Shown here piece by piece: positions 11,559 through 23,300 of a DNA stretch of 64,000 nucleotides. Origin of the DNA: Allium sativum (Eukaryota > Streptophyta > Magnoliopsida > Asparagales > Amaryllidaceae); NCBI GenBank assembly GCA_030737875.1, contig CM060912.1:463578310-463642309 (forward strand), written 5' to 3'. Every line of letters begins with the position of its first letter. Position 1 is the stretch's first letter. The notes beneath the pieces were generated by a model, which had not been told where the DNA came from, searched no databases, and saw only the letters and a program-made list of their open reading frames with translations. A program made the translations under genes and the position numbers.

Positions 11559-11640
11559 CCCAAGCTCGACGAAGAAACCAGAAGATCGATACTCCCAAGC
11601 TCAAAGAAGAAACCAGCAGATTGATGCTCCCAAATCGATA
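11559..11640. repeat. 35-bp tandem duplication
   Basis: Copies at 11559-11593 and 11594-11628 share CCCAAGCTC, GAAGAAACCAG and AGAT-GAT. A partial third copy (CCCAAATCGATAC) follows. Short frames across it are a by-product of the duplication. Confidence 0.75.
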
Positions 11641-12185
11641 CAAATTTGCACTGAACTTGCTGTAATTTTATAGGGTAATAAAGTTTTATTTTTATCATGT
11701 GAATTTACCGATCTTGTATTTTTCGTTGATGGGTTGAAATGTTACATTGGTTTTCCTGTAAAATTCTGGTTCGGTCATCGTCAGAACCTGACCGAGGTGG
11801 CCGGAAATCCTCTGTGCCGGCTGGAATTTAATACTGCTTCTCCAAGTTACGTGCTGTATGCATATGAATTGACACACTTTATTGTAACAGAAAAAATCCA
11901 ATGTTACATGGCTACTAACCTATATTTATACGTCTTTAAGTTATTTAGCAACGTGAGACTACTTTAATTTCAAATCGTCTTAACTTCCTCCCACATGCAA
12001 GACAATCCCAACACTTAACATGAAATCCATTAATCCTATGAAATCATTATTTGTCCTAATTTCTAGAAAATTTTGGTATTAATGGCTTGATTAAAAACTC
12101 AGATATGGTTAAAAGTAAAAACTGGTAGAAACATGTTTGTGAATGGACAAACAAGCATTTCGTTTCACCCCAAAGAGTGCAACAT
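11641..12185. other. intronic sequence without recognisable feature
   Basis: No coding block, terminal repeats or splice-bounded exon that I can support. Confidence 0.4.
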
Positions 12186-12330
12186 CTCTAAATGGCCCTT
12201 GTTTTCAACCATAAGTTAATGTTTCTCTCTCCATCTGCTCTCTCTCTACCCACTAACTTATTTAAATATAATGAGTGGCTATAGTTGAGGTGCAAATTGG
12301 GTGTTTTGAAATAGAGTTGCCTTGGAGCGT
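12186..12330 (-). mobile_element. MITE copy A of a (TA)n-associated family
   Basis: Read on the minus strand it contains TTTGCACCTCAAC, AAATAAGTTAGTGGG and GAGAGAGAAAC. These correspond in order to words in the block at 12735-12925 on the plus strand. The two are therefore inverted copies of one family, without coding capacity. A (TA)n run follows at 12334. Confidence 0.6.
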
Positions 12331-12332
12331 GC

Positions 12333-12333
<1 letters not shown>

Positions 12334-12364
<31 letters not shown>
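12334..12364. repeat. (TA)n microsatellite
   Basis: Dinucleotide run between MITE copy A and the next MITE. Confidence 0.8.
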
Positions 12365-12368
<4 letters not shown>

Positions 12369-12374
12369 TAATAT

Positions 12375-12555
12375 GCGATCGGGGACACCCCTGTTTTGTA
12401 GCACCCCTGTTGCACCTCCTATCCGTTCAGAACGAGCTCAAATTTTAGATATATCATTATATGTATGTAAATTGAACATCTACAAATTTTCGTTTGATTT
12501 GGATCGCCATAGTTCATGGTAGGGTAGGGGGTGCAACAGGGGTTTTCCCAATCGC
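12375..12555. mobile_element. short MITE with ~21-bp terminal inverted repeats
   Basis: The left end reads GCGATCGGGGACACCCCTGT. The complement of the right end reads GCGATTGGGAAAACCCCTGT, with four mismatches over about 20 bp. Further inverted GGTGCAAC/GTTGCACC words lie inside. It is 181 bp, non-coding, and flanked by TA-rich and (CT)n(TA)n microsatellites in the manner of microsatellite-associated MITEs. No target duplication is visible outside the repeats. Confidence 0.7.
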
Positions 12556-12558
12556 TCT

Positions 12559-12560
<2 letters not shown>

Positions 12561-12622
<62 letters not shown>
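12561..12622. repeat. (CT)n(TA)n compound microsatellite
   Basis: A run of CT followed directly by a long TA run at the right flank of the MITE. Open frames encoding IYIYIY or EREREK strings here are simple-repeat translations. Confidence 0.85.
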
Positions 12623-12734
12623 GAATATCAAAATCAAAATGAATAGCTGAAATTCAGGGCGAGGATTCACGTGCAATATAAAATGTGTAGCGGAACGCTG
12701 TCATATATAAGTATATATGTATGTATATGTATAT

Positions 12735-12925
12735 ATGTAGGGTTTATATTGCACCCCTCTTACTTGGCACCGTGTTTTGCACCTGAACAAGAACCACACG
12801 TTTATAATTAAATAAGTTAGCGGGGAGAGAAAAAATTAGTGGGAGGAGAGAGAAACGAGAATGTGTGGTGGAAATCAAACGGTTATAAGGGTGCTGCACT
12901 ATTTGGGGGTGCTCTTGATCCTATG
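12735..12925 (+). mobile_element. MITE copy B of the (TA)n-associated family
   Basis: Plus-strand counterpart of copy A, sharing TTTGCACCTGAAC, AAATAAGTTAG-GGGGAGAG and GAGAGAAAC. Its outer part reads CACCCCTCTTACTTGG at one side and GGGTGCTCTTGATCC at the other, a loose inverted pair. A TA/GT/GC microsatellite follows. Confidence 0.55.
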
Positions 12926-12926
12926 T

Positions 12927-12927
12927 G

Positions 12928-12977
<50 letters not shown>

Positions 12978-12995
12978 CGCGCGCGCGCGTGCGTG
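12927..12995. repeat. compound (TA)n(GT)n(GC)n microsatellite
   Basis: Consecutive TA, GT and GC runs directly after MITE copy B. Alternating purine-pyrimidine runs of this type can adopt Z-form DNA. Confidence 0.85.
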
Positions 12996-13301
12996 CGCTT
13001 GTAATACGGTTTGTGCTATACCTATGACAACAGTGCATTATTTAATGTGCGAAGACAGAATGAAATTAAAAAAATGTTGCATGATTTAATCTAGATCAGC
13101 ACTGCAATCTATTATATAAAAATTGAAACAAAATTGTGCTAGGGCACAAATAGAAGCAAATTTAGCCATAGGTGCAATATGATGACAGTAGCAAAATTCG
13201 TACATCAACCGGTTGTTAAGAAAACCCATATGAATCATCCTAGTCATATAAATAGCAGCCTTTTTCATATCTTGAACGCTTTCGTACTCCCTTTCATACT
13301 T

Positions 13302-13400
13302 CCATGGTGATCGTTGGTAGAGGGTTAGCTACGTTGAGTTGAAAAGTTCTGTATACAATCAATTTTTGTCTGGTGATTGTTGGTAGAGGGCTAACCACCT
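13302..13400 (+). repeat. 28-bp direct repeat pair
   Basis: TGGTGATCGTTGGTAGAGGG with TTAGCTAC at about 13302, and TGGTGATTGTTGGTAGAGGG with CTAACCAC at about 13371, are near-identical direct copies 69 bp apart. No element termini were recognised around them. Confidence 0.65.
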
Positions 13401-15696
13401 TATTTTCTTGATTCCTCCTCACCTACACTCAACTTCAAAAAATGTAAAATAAAAGGATGCTCAATTGAATTAATTGATGAAAGTAATAAAGGAAAACAAG
13501 TTTACATCATTAAAAAAACTATTTTTACAATGAAGATGATACACGTGAAGGAACAGCTACTCCGTTTATGAAAACATGTCTTGTGCTTAAATAATGTAAA
13601 TTAAACGAAGAAAGAATGAAAACATAAACGTTGGCATGACAGAAAGAAGCACAAACAACAATATGAATAGAAATAAGAGCAAGGACAGTCCTAGATGAGT
13701 AGACAGATTTAGAGAAAAAAGAGTATGCAGAAGGAGAAAAATACTTCAGCAAGCAGTCTACGTGCATTATAGATTGACCAATTTTTATAAAGAAATTGCT
13801 GTAGTTAATGTTCGACTGATCAAACAACTTAATCAAATCCAATTGAATAAACATCTTGTCAAAATCATAAATCATCGTATGAACTTATTAAATCACAGAT
13901 CATCAATCAACCTCATTTAGTCAGTTCTGAAAATGTGTGTATCTTCCATGATGATAATGACACCAAAACAAAGTTAGGATAACACCACGGTCACAACCAA
14001 ATAATGTTGTTGCATGCTCTTTGTGCTCTCCGTTTCTATACATTATATGAATCATGCATTTTGGTAAATATTGCAATATATTTATTTATTTGTAACTTTG
14101 TTCTGAAAAGTTCTTTCTTTCTAATAATACTAGTAATAGCTCAATTCCGTTCATGCCATTGCATTTTTAGTAGTCTTAAGTGCACATCATCGTGGTACTT
14201 CACATTTATACATGTGTACAAAAAAAAAGCAATCATAAACATTTGACAGCTTTACTATAAATCATATACTGATCCTACATTTACGCAAATGTGTATCATA
14301 AAGGGACGACATATATAAAATCACCAAAATGCCAGGTTTATGTTCATGTGGTGAAAACTATCATATGCATGCAGTTAGTCTTAAATTAACTTATTTTCGG
14401 TTAGAAGCTTTTCAAACCAATCTAGATTGTAGGTTTATGTTCCTTGCAACCAAAATGCATGCCACATACAAGTTACTAGCGTTTTTTATTTTTTCCAAAC
14501 GTAAAAAGAATAAATGAAGTTTGAATTAATTCGAAGCTCTTGCAGCCTTGACCTTGTGGAAGTTAACATAATATACCATAGGTCATTGCTATATACATTC
14601 CAGTGTCATCTCCTTTTACCTTAACCAAACTGAATCAAAGTTATTTAGATTAGACACTTCATATTATTCAGGTTGGTTCATTAAAAAAAAGGGAAGAGTG
14701 ATGTATTTGATTGTACAATTAAGAGTCTCGATAAAAGAGAGAAGATATCGTGGTGTATATGGCGATGCTTATATTTAATGGACAAAGTGATATTGACATT
14801 TTGGTTAGAAACCTGGTCGAAAGGTCACTACTTTGTTTGAAGATGGATTGTTTTGATGGATACATGTCAACTTGCTACATGTGCTAGCCTTGAACAAATA
14901 ATGAAACACACAACCTTCAGTGCCTTTTAACATCTTCAGTAATATTTTCTATTGCTCCAACAATGACTACATATCTTCAGTCCCATAAGCTCTAGGTTCT
15001 AAATACTGTTAACTTCTTCTGTACCGTTTTGCTCCCGTTCCCTCCAAAAGATGCTTTAAGATTTTATTATATGCATGAATGTATAAGGGTTCATATCTTC
15101 ATTTTTCTAATCTCCTATGCCCATTTCATTTTTTTTTTTTTAAATCTTCAAATGCTCGAGCGAGAATTCATTTTGCGTACATGATCATTTTTATTCCCAA
15201 GTTATACTCCATAAAATTTTATATTGTATCAAAACTTCTAACCTCCACATAATTAACGGGAACAAATATTTTTAACAGTTCATATTAACTTCCCATTTGA
15301 ATGGATTAAAAGTTCCAAAAACAATGCAAAATATTATGTCGGTGATCTTTGCGAAATAAAGAATCCAAAGACCATATTTATAAATTCACTGGGTTTTTCA
15401 ACTTGGGTTTGAACCCTCGAACCCACAAAATTACTGCTTCCCATGAATAAAGGAGCACTTTTAATGAATAATAGTAATAATAAAATAATGAGGAAAGAAG
15501 AAAAAAGTGAAAGAAGGAAAGGAAGGTGAAGGTCTTTACGAAAATTAAGATATAAATCTTCAATGGCGTGCGTATTTATTCATTTTGGTACTGTTTGCTT
15601 GCCTCTTTCAGAGACCTCGTATTGTTTATTTTTTGTCTTCGATTAGTACATTCTATAATTTTCTGTTTAGTCTGAAATAGTTTACTACCATGATAG
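13401..15696. other. rest of the large intron, no firm feature
   Basis: A minus-strand frame of 116 codons at 13525-13875 is the longest here, but I recognise no family and see no splice or start context, so I do not call it a gene. The remainder is AT-rich intron sequence. Just before 15697 the sequence TTTACTACCATGATAG is a plausible acceptor. Confidence 0.35.
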
Positions 15697-15900
15697 GAAG
15701 GGTCACGGCTTAAAGTTGATTATGAAGTAAACTGGGATAGAGATGGATATTTTGATAAACAAAGCAGCTTTTCGAGGACACTTGTACAAGAAAAGACCAC
15801 TAGATATTTGGATAAACAAAGAACTGAAGTGTCAAGGCACTACTCGCATATTTCTCCTGCCTATGATGTTCCACATGCAAAAAGATTCCGGGCAAGTTAA
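15697..15900 (+). CDS. second exon of the probable host gene
   Basis: This block starts after an acceptor (ATGATAG|GAAGGG) in phase 0, matching the phase-0 end of the exon at 7335-7494. It encodes EGSRLKVDYEVNWDRDGYF, then a Ser/Arg/Lys/His-rich stretch (QSSFSRTLVQEKTTRYLDKQ, HYSHISPAYDVPH) and AKRFR. After CGG at 15890 the frame either continues Ala-Ser-stop (TAA at 15898-15900), or a GC-type donor (CGG|GCAAGT) ends the exon. I cannot choose between these. The frame is clean for 68 codons in a region where TE frames are all broken, which argues for constraint. Function is unknown. A basic, RNA-binding-type protein is an inference from composition only. Confidence 0.5.
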   Translation, partial: EGSRLKVDYEVNWDRDGYFDKQSSFSRTLVQEKTTRYLDKQRTEVSRHYSHISPAYDVPHAKRFRAS

Positions 15901-16192
15901 CATCTTATTTTAGAGCACAAAACATGTATTGCCATATAAGTTCAGAAAACTTCTATCCTTAATGTTAGCAAAGTAAATTCAAGTCGTAGATTGTACTGTT
16001 TATATTCTGAATTGTAGTAAGTTTTTCATAATGAGATCGATATTCTAAGGGTTCATATTTCAACATGTATGCATACTTAGGGTAAATTCTTGCTTTCATG
16101 AAATAACTGAAAAATTAATTCTTTTAAATATTTGAAATGACTTCGATGTTCAAGTTTTCATATATCTGTAAACCTGTACCTCAACATTTTTT
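15901..16192. other. intron or 3' flank of the host exon
   Basis: AT-rich, no coding signal. If the TAA at 15898 is real, this is 3' untranslated sequence. If the GC donor is used, it is intron. Confidence 0.4.
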
Positions 16193-16527
16193 TTGCTAAT
16201 TCTATATGGATCCAGTAATTTGCTGGTCTCAGCAAATTGCATAACCAAACTGCCATTGCTTTACAATTTTTTATTTTCAGCTTATCTCGTAGAGCCTCTA
16301 CGAGATTCTTTAGTCCACCTCGTAGGAGCCCTACGAGGTGACTTAAAGGCACCTCGTAGGGGCTCTACGAGGTAAGCTGAAGAATCTCGTAGAGCCCCTC
16401 CTAGGAGGGCAAAATTGACTTTTTTTTAATAATACATGGGTGGACTCAGCAAAACGCTGGGTTCATCTTGATTTTTCAGATTTGCTGGGTGAACTCAGCA
16501 AATTACTAGGTCCAAATAGAAATAGCC
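16193..16527. mobile_element. MITE with nested palindromic core
   Basis: The ends are inverted. TGCTAATTCTATATGGATCC then AGTAATTTGCTG at the left mirrors GGCTATTTCTATTTGGACCT then AGTAATTTGCTG as the complement of the right, about 33 bp in all. T-rich runs flank both sides. The core at 16278-16379 is a set of perfect hairpins, described as a separate repeat. Non-coding and 335 bp long. The termini suggest a Mutator- or hAT-type MITE, but no target duplication can be read through the T runs. Confidence 0.75.
16278..16406. repeat. nested CTCGTAG palindromes
   Basis: P1 16284-16306 is ATCTCGTAG, loop AGCCT, CTACGAGAT (9 bp). P2 16316-16340 has an 11-bp stem CACCTCGTAGG with a 3-nt loop. P3 16351-16373 is ACCTCGTAG, loop GGGCT, CTACGAGGT (9 bp). 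A decayed fourth copy lies at 16384-16406. CAGCTTA (16278-16284) and TAAGCTG (16373-16379) pair around the set. P1 and P3/P2 differ by paired changes (ATCTC/GAGAT versus ACCTC/GAGGT). Confidence 0.85.
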
Positions 16528-17503
16528 TTTTTTTTTTCCTAGTAACCATCTTTTTCACCGAAGTTCATCTTGAAAAAATTAATTTCAGCATTGACTAAAT
16601 TTTGCTCTATCAATGTATGCAGGAACTATGAAGTTCAAATATTTGGCACTAGCAAGTAGGAACTTCCCCCAATCGCTGGGCCTGCTCATTTGTCTTAACT
16701 GCTGCCATTGAACGAACCGTAACACTGATGAGATCTATGCAGCGCCTCAGCCATAGTTCTTTTGGTTAGAATTTTCAGTTTTATATTCCTGAACGGATAA
16801 TGTTACTGAGCCTGGGGACTCCCGAGGCAGGGGGATTGTTTCTCATTTAAATGATGTTCAGACTGTATTTTTAAACATGCTGTATCTCTTGTTGAGGATT
16901 GGACTTAAAATTAGAAGGTACAATTCATATGCAACCATAATAGTGCTTAAATACTAAACAATATGAAATGATAATAGCCATTGTTCATCAAACTAGAGAT
17001 TTCCATTGATAATATACTCTGAACTTCTTACTGTTATCTTTGCCTTAGAATTTTCACGATCATGAACATGATCATGGTGAAAACGTCTTTCAGTATGGTA
17101 TTATAGCGTCTTGTTAATGCATATGACCCGTACAAGACCTTCATGGGACAGCTACAGCTACTTCATTTTTAGTGTTTTATCATCTCTTTTTTTTATTACT
17201 ATCTTTTTAGATTTGTTGGGTAAATTTAATCAAGTCTTAACTGGCGTTCTCTGCCTACTAAATGTGCCGAATTGGATTGGAAATTTGTTTCGAGTCCCTA
17301 CTTTTTTTTATGCCCCTTGGATAACAATACCATGGAACTGTGAAGACTGAAGAATCACTAAAATACTAAATGGTGATCAAGAATCTCCAGTGGTGTTGAT
17401 GGGCATGGCATGAAAAAAGGATTGATTATTGGAGTTTGGTCATAACTTTATTTTCAATCGTGCATCTGAGCTATTAAAATTAAAGTCGTTGATTATTCAA
17501 AAC
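16528..17503. other. sequence between MITE and L1, possible small exons not resolved
   Basis: After TATGCAG at 16619 a short open stretch reads (N)YEVQIFGTSK-stop or TMKFKYLALASRNFP depending on phase. At 17047-17096, NFHDHEHDHGENVFQY lies between AG and GT dinucleotides. Either could be a downstream exon of the host gene, but nothing else supports them. Confidence 0.3.
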
Positions 17504-17522
17504 AAAAAAAACCTTGTATATT
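17504..17522 (+). repeat. left direct repeat flanking the L1 block
   Basis: AAAAAAACCTTGTATATT here is repeated at 24128-24145, immediately after the L1 A-rich 3' end. This is the expected form of a LINE target-site duplication. Confidence 0.65.
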
Positions 17523-18639
17523 TCACATATGGTTATCATGTGTTATTATTCAAAGTCGTTGATTCATCCAAAAAAACATATATGTCTATGTAAGCTACTT
17601 TGAGTACATTTTTAAGTTTATAAGAAAAACTAATCTATTTTTAATTGATAAATTTTATTTTTTATTACAAAACCAATTGCACAATGTCATGAATTTAGAT
17701 AATATAATGAAAGTTTGTTTATTTTGGGTAAACCGATAACTGAAATAAAATTATTTTATAAATGAAACCTAAACCGATATAATTTCGTAGTTAAGCTGAA
17801 TCAATCGAAATAAACCGGTTTGATTGGTTAGTTTGATTGTAACTGAACATTGCTCACCTTGAAATGACAGTGTTATCGTATGATAACCATTGTACATTTT
17901 CAGCTGTCTTCTCTTCTCTTCTCTAAGCAATTATTCTGCTTTTTTCTTCCTCGCTGCAATCAAGTCCGGCTTTTTTTTTGGTTCTTACGTAGATGTTCAG
18001 TGTGTTCAGTGTTGCCTCTTTGCCCTATTTTCGTTCCTTTCGGCAACTCTCGTGTGTCATGGCAATTGGTTCTAGTGATTTGGTTTATTTTGCGCTTGGC
18101 TCATTTGTGGGGTTGTGTCCCTCTGTTGACTTGATTTTGGACGTTGTGTTTTTGGCAATGGGTCCATTTCGGTTACTCTGGTTGGGCCTTCATCCGTTAT
18201 GGTTAGGGTGTTTTCCTTGCTGGATTTTGTGGTGTTGATCCGCCATCGTTTTATAGTGGTGGGGTTGGTTTTATTGAAATTGTGGCCTTGCAAATCATTT
18301 TTAGCAGAGGTTTTCTCCCATGTTAGTTCTATTCAACCTTTTGGGTTATGCAACACCGCTAATTTTTGTGATTTCCTTGTTTTTGTTGGTTCAACTGCTC
18401 CTTCTGATGCTAGTTGTGGGGACGTTGTGCCTCTTATACAATTTCTTTCGAAATCGATTTCATGTTACACGTCGCTGAAGCGAGGTGGCCGGACCTTGGC
18501 TCCTCTTTTAAGGTCAGGTAGCGTTCTCATGATTGGCAGGTTTCTCGTAGGCCTGCTCGTCAAGCTCAGTTTTCTTCCCCTTCAAAGTGGTCTCGTTCGA
18601 GTAAGGTAGTTATGCTGGAGATTGCAAGTGGTGGTGCAC

Positions 18640-20310
18640 TCGCCTGTGCACCGCCCCCGTTATTACTAGCAATAGTTTTTCCCCGCTCGGTTTAGTTGAC
18701 AATTTGGACGAGATTGCTAGTGGTTTGTGTGTTTCGTTCGCTATGCCTCGTCATAGCCGTAGCTGGCTTAGGGGTAGTCTTTACAGACGATGGTTGGCCT
18801 CTTCTCATTCGAGTCAAGCAGCGAAGTGGGATGTCTCATCCCAGCGAATGCAGTCATTTTTCGTTCCAACTAGCAAGGCAACCGTTGACAGTTCTACTGT
18901 TGTGGTGGTAAGTTCTTCCTTGGGTGGTATGCGCGATTATGCACAGGTTCTTCCTCTTGCTTAGGCTTTTCCAATCTCTTACTTTAATGCTTCTCTTTAT
19001 GGTTCCCTAAATTTGTGTTTGATGTTGTGGTCCCCTCTTGTTGGTGGTTCTAGCACGCCGCTAGTGGTGGTTGTTGCTGGACTTTTTCTGTGTGTGTTTG
19101 TGGTGGTTTGTTTGGAGTTTCTTCTTTCCCACTAGAAAGTGTGCATATTCCAGTCACAACATTTGAGTGTGCCTTGGCCAATAGGGTTACCCCTATTCGT
19201 AGTTCTGTTCTGGCTCTTGTTTCTCGTTTTCCCTCTTCGTCGCTTTGGCATTATGGGGTTGCTCTCTCCTTTTCTTTTGACCTGTTGCGATTTCGGGATA
19301 ACATGCACTTTGTTCGGGTACCTGGTTGGTTTGCTACCCTTTGGGGCTTCCATTTGCATAGCCTGTTTGTTCCAGGACTTCGGTTGTGTTTCTATTCTGG
19401 GTCATCCTTGTTTTTCGAGTGGTTGTCGTTTGACTTTAGTGGTCAGATGTTCTCCCTTGTGTCACTGAGGGTATGTGCAACCACTTTCTGGCTTTGTGTG
19501 TCTTCCCTCATCGACCTTTGCTGTGGAGCGGGGTTGTGGCTTCTACTTGTTCAGGGTTTCCCCTTAGTCCACAACACTTTACATGGTTGTGACTTCGTTA
19601 TGTTGCGGGTTGTTGTTGGCGTTGAGTTGGCTTGTTTCTCGCTTGCTTTGGTTGGGTTGGCTCCCCTTCATCGGTCGATGGAGTAGAGATAACAGATATG
19701 ATGTTGTCTATATATTGTTCACCGTTGTGGGCTTTCCTGTGATGTTGTTGTTCCCTTCGTTAGTCCGAGGGTTTTTTTGGCTCCCCTTTGTTTGAGCCAG
19801 TCCGATCGCAAGGTTTCCACTCCCAAGCATGGTTGTCAAATTGATGACAGTTTTGCAATAGTGGAGCCCTCACAATGAGTTGTGACATTAGTTTTTGACG
19901 TTTCGACATCCCCCTACTCCTCTTATTTCTCCTTACGTTCCTCTTCTTAGTTATGACGGGATTAAGGTCATTAATTATTGTTTGGCTCGTCTTGCTAAAA
20001 ACTCATATTCTTGCAGGTTAGATCACCTCATTTCTTCTTGACGAGATGACCTTTTGTCGATTTCTAGTTGGTCGTCCTCCTTAGCGGCCGCTGAGAGACC
20101 TGCTTCCTGTAGTTATGTTAGCTCTGCTTCCCATCCTTTTCGTAGGAGTTCACGGTGTCATCCTCGTACTCCTCGCATCATTCACACTTGTTTTCCCGCT
20201 GCGGTTGAGTAGATAGTTAGGTCTACTTGTCGCGCCCTTTATCTACTTTGATTTTATTTCCTTGTGAGCTTTCTATCCTTTTTAGTCTAGTTTCTCGTCA
20301 CTCTATTTTC
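18640..20310 (+). pseudogene. degenerate L1 ORF1 / inter-ORF region
   Basis: The region upstream of ORF2 should hold ORF1, an RNA-binding nucleocapsid-like protein. I see only its probable tail: NSFSPLGLVDNLDEIASG at about 18670, followed by a basic/serine-rich stretch (MPRHSRSWLRGSLYRRWLAS) to 18964. The rest is T/G-rich with short unrelated frames. No DUF4283 or CCHC zinc knuckle can be read. The order and position fit a plant L1, but identification rests mainly on context. Confidence 0.4.
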
Positions 20311-23300
20311 ATGGAATAACGAACTATTTGTTCTGGAATATCCGAGGCGTTGGGAACGACGCCTCTCTTTCGTTTCTCAACCGCATAGTCAAGAAATAAT
20401 TTATTTTTTGGTGGTACTTCAAGAGCCCTTCATAGGGTCGGAAGTGCTTTTTGAAATCTTCCTCCTAAATTTTTGGGGGTGACATTCCCAACGTATCCAA
20501 CCAAATTTGGATACTTTGGGCCAAAGATATATCAATGCGTCTTATTTTTGACTCATCTCAACTCCTGCCAGTGGAGTGTTCTCTTCCTTTATTCCCTTCT
20601 TCTTTGCTTTTTTGGAGTTTATGCAAGATGCGATCACGTCGAGTGATTGGATTTGTGGCAAGATATTCTATCCCTTTCTGTGCTCGGCTTGGATATTCTG
20701 TTATAGGAGGTGATTTCAATGTAGTGTCATGTCAAGCCGAGAAAAGTGGCGGATCCTCCATTAAACGTGTGACTGTGGAGGATTTCAACTCTTTCATTAT
20801 CCAACCTAGGTTTTCTGAGGTTTATTTTATCGGGTCGACATTTACCTGGTGTAACAACCAAGAAGGTTCCGGTATGATCCTTTCTTATCTGGATCGGGTT
20901 TTCAGTTCGGAGGGCTGGTTTGGCATACCTTTCTCGTTCTCGGTTGAATACCTTCATTGCACTAACTCGGATCATGCCTCAATGATTCTGAAGTGTTCGC
21001 CTCTTTCTTTTTCTTTGCCTCTTCGTTCCGTTTCCAGTTCATGTGGAAGTCCCACTACTCATATCTTCAGACGGTGGAGAATTCTTGGTCTCTTCTTGCT
21101 ATTGGTGTCCCCATAGTAATTTTCTACCTTAAACTCAAGCGTCTCAAATCCTGTCTAAAGGTATGGAACACTCAGGTGTTCAAGAATATCTTTGATAGGG
21201 TACGACCAACGAAAGAAGCTCTCATCTTGGATGAAGCTTCTTTTGATGTCGATCCTTCGGCTCCTAACAAGGCGTGTTGGGTTCAAGCCCAAATTGCCTT
21301 CAACTCAGAATTGAGCATTATGAATGGTTTCCTTCGTCAAAAAGCGAGATCAAGTGAGTCGTTGATGGCAATTCCAACTCGAAATTCTTCCATTCTATTA
21401 TTAAAAAGAAGAATGATATCCTTTCTAACTGCATAATCCTTTGTCCTGAACTTTCCTTGACAACATCTCCAACTGGGGTAGCTGAGACGATCTTTTTCCA
21501 CTTTCAGTTCTTTCTGCAGAGCCCTTTTGTCGATCAGGCTGATCTTGTTCTGGTGTCCTATATCCCTCTTTTGATCCTTCATTTTGAGGCCCTTGCTCTT
21601 TGCAGCTCTCCCTCTATGGAGGAGTTTCGTTCTTGTGTTTTCTCATTAAGCAAGGACAGCGCGAGCGCCCAGACGGGTTTAATGGTTTTTTTTACTGTTG
21701 TGCCTAGGCGGTTGTTCGTCAGGACTTCTCTGTGGTGATTCAATTTTTCTTCTCTGGCGGAACGCTCCTTAAGGGGTGGGCTTCCACTAATCTTATGCTC
21801 ATCCCTAAGTGTGAGAGACCCCGTTCTTGCTCTGATTTTAGACAAATTAGCCTTTGTACCTTCTCAATCAAGGTAATTTCCAAGATTTTGTCATTCAGGC
21901 TTGCGCCTATCCTAGACTGTATTATTTCATCGTCTCAGGTTGGTTTTTTCAAAGGTCGTCTAATCATGAACAATGTCCTTATAGCTAAAGAACTTATCTC
22001 TCAAAGCGATCGGATGTTCCGACGTTTCAATGTGGTGATTAAGCTTGATATGACTAAAGATTATGACCGCATGTCATGGTTCTTCATCATCCGGGTTCTC
22101 CGAACATTTTGGTTTTCCTAAGCCTCTAATGGATCTTATTTGGGGTCTCATTCCACATTGTTGGTTCTCTGTTCTTATCAACGGAGTGACAAAAGATATT
22201 TTTTTCCTTCGGGGAGGCGACTTCGACATTGGGATCCCCTTTCCCCACCACTTTTTGTGATCGTCGTTGAGGCTCTTGTCAGAGGGGTGCACTCGCTCAC
22301 TTTCTCATGGAAGGTTCATCGCTTTTGTATCCCATATGCCTTGTAATCTCCTCTTTGTCCTTTGTAGATGATATCATTATTTTCTCAAATGGGAATCGTC
22401 GATCCATTCGTCGACTTCTATCTTTTCTTCACCTCTACGAACAGTGTTTGAGGCAATTGATCAATACTTCGAAGAGCTGCTTCGTTCCCGCCAAGTATGA
22501 ATCTAGAAGGATCGCGTAGATCGGGACATTTTTGGGTTATACGGTTGCCTCTCTTCCTTTTACCTATCTCGACATCTACTTTATCGAGGCTGAAACTCAA
22601 CGCGTTTTTCAACCCCTAAATAGACAAAGCTGTGAGGAAAATATTTGGATGCAACTCGACTCTTATGTCCCAAGATGGAAGGCATGTGATCATTAAGTCA
22701 GTGCTTGATTCCCTTGGGTCTCATGTCTTCGCTGCCATGTCGTATACTTCTTTATTCTTTCGTTACTATCGCTCTTTGGTCTCATCTTTTTTTTTTTGGG
22801 GTAAGAAAGACGACGCTAAGAGACATCACTGGGTATCCCATGATACTTTGTCTCCCAGGCACGAGGAGGGGTCTAGATCTACAGAATCCTCAGGATGTCT
22901 GCAAGGTGCACGCTTATAAGCTATAGGCTTGGTTTCGTTCAAACGATTCCCTATGGGCTTCGTTTCTTCATGCTAAGTATCAACGCTTATTGCCATCGAA
23001 CTTTTTCGGGATATTGTCCTGTGCTAGTGAGACGTGGAAATAGTTGCGGTTAGTTAAGACATTTACTGATATCCACGGTCGAGGTTTTGTCTGGGAGGGG
23101 CCTTTTCACATTTAGGGTTGCTTGGAATTCTGCTAGAATTCCAGTAGCTAGAATACCAGTTTATTTATTTATTTGGGACAGACGCATTCCTCTGAAGATC
23201 TCCATTCTTATGTGGAAAATCTTTCATGAGGGTCTCCCAGTGGATGTAAACCTAATGCAGATGGGCATTCCTCTTGTGTCTCGATGCCGATGTTACTATA

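Noticed and set aside
12188..12676. Frames with IYIYIYIY and EREREREK runs
   Set aside because: Translations of TA and CT microsatellites.
13525..13875. 116-codon minus-strand frame
   Set aside because: Hydrophobic, no known motif, no promoter or splice context. Likely chance in AT-rich intron.
17047..17096. Possible small exon (HDHEHDHGENVFQY)
   Set aside because: Flanked by AG and GT but only about 50 bp long. The His/Asp run comes from a CATGATCATG palindrome, and no phase link was established.
18072..19795. Several long overlapping frames on both strands (up to 198 codons)
   Set aside because: They overlap one another, are Leu/Phe/Cys/Val-rich from T/G-rich DNA and match no L1 domain. 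Treated as by-products of the degenerate ORF1 region.
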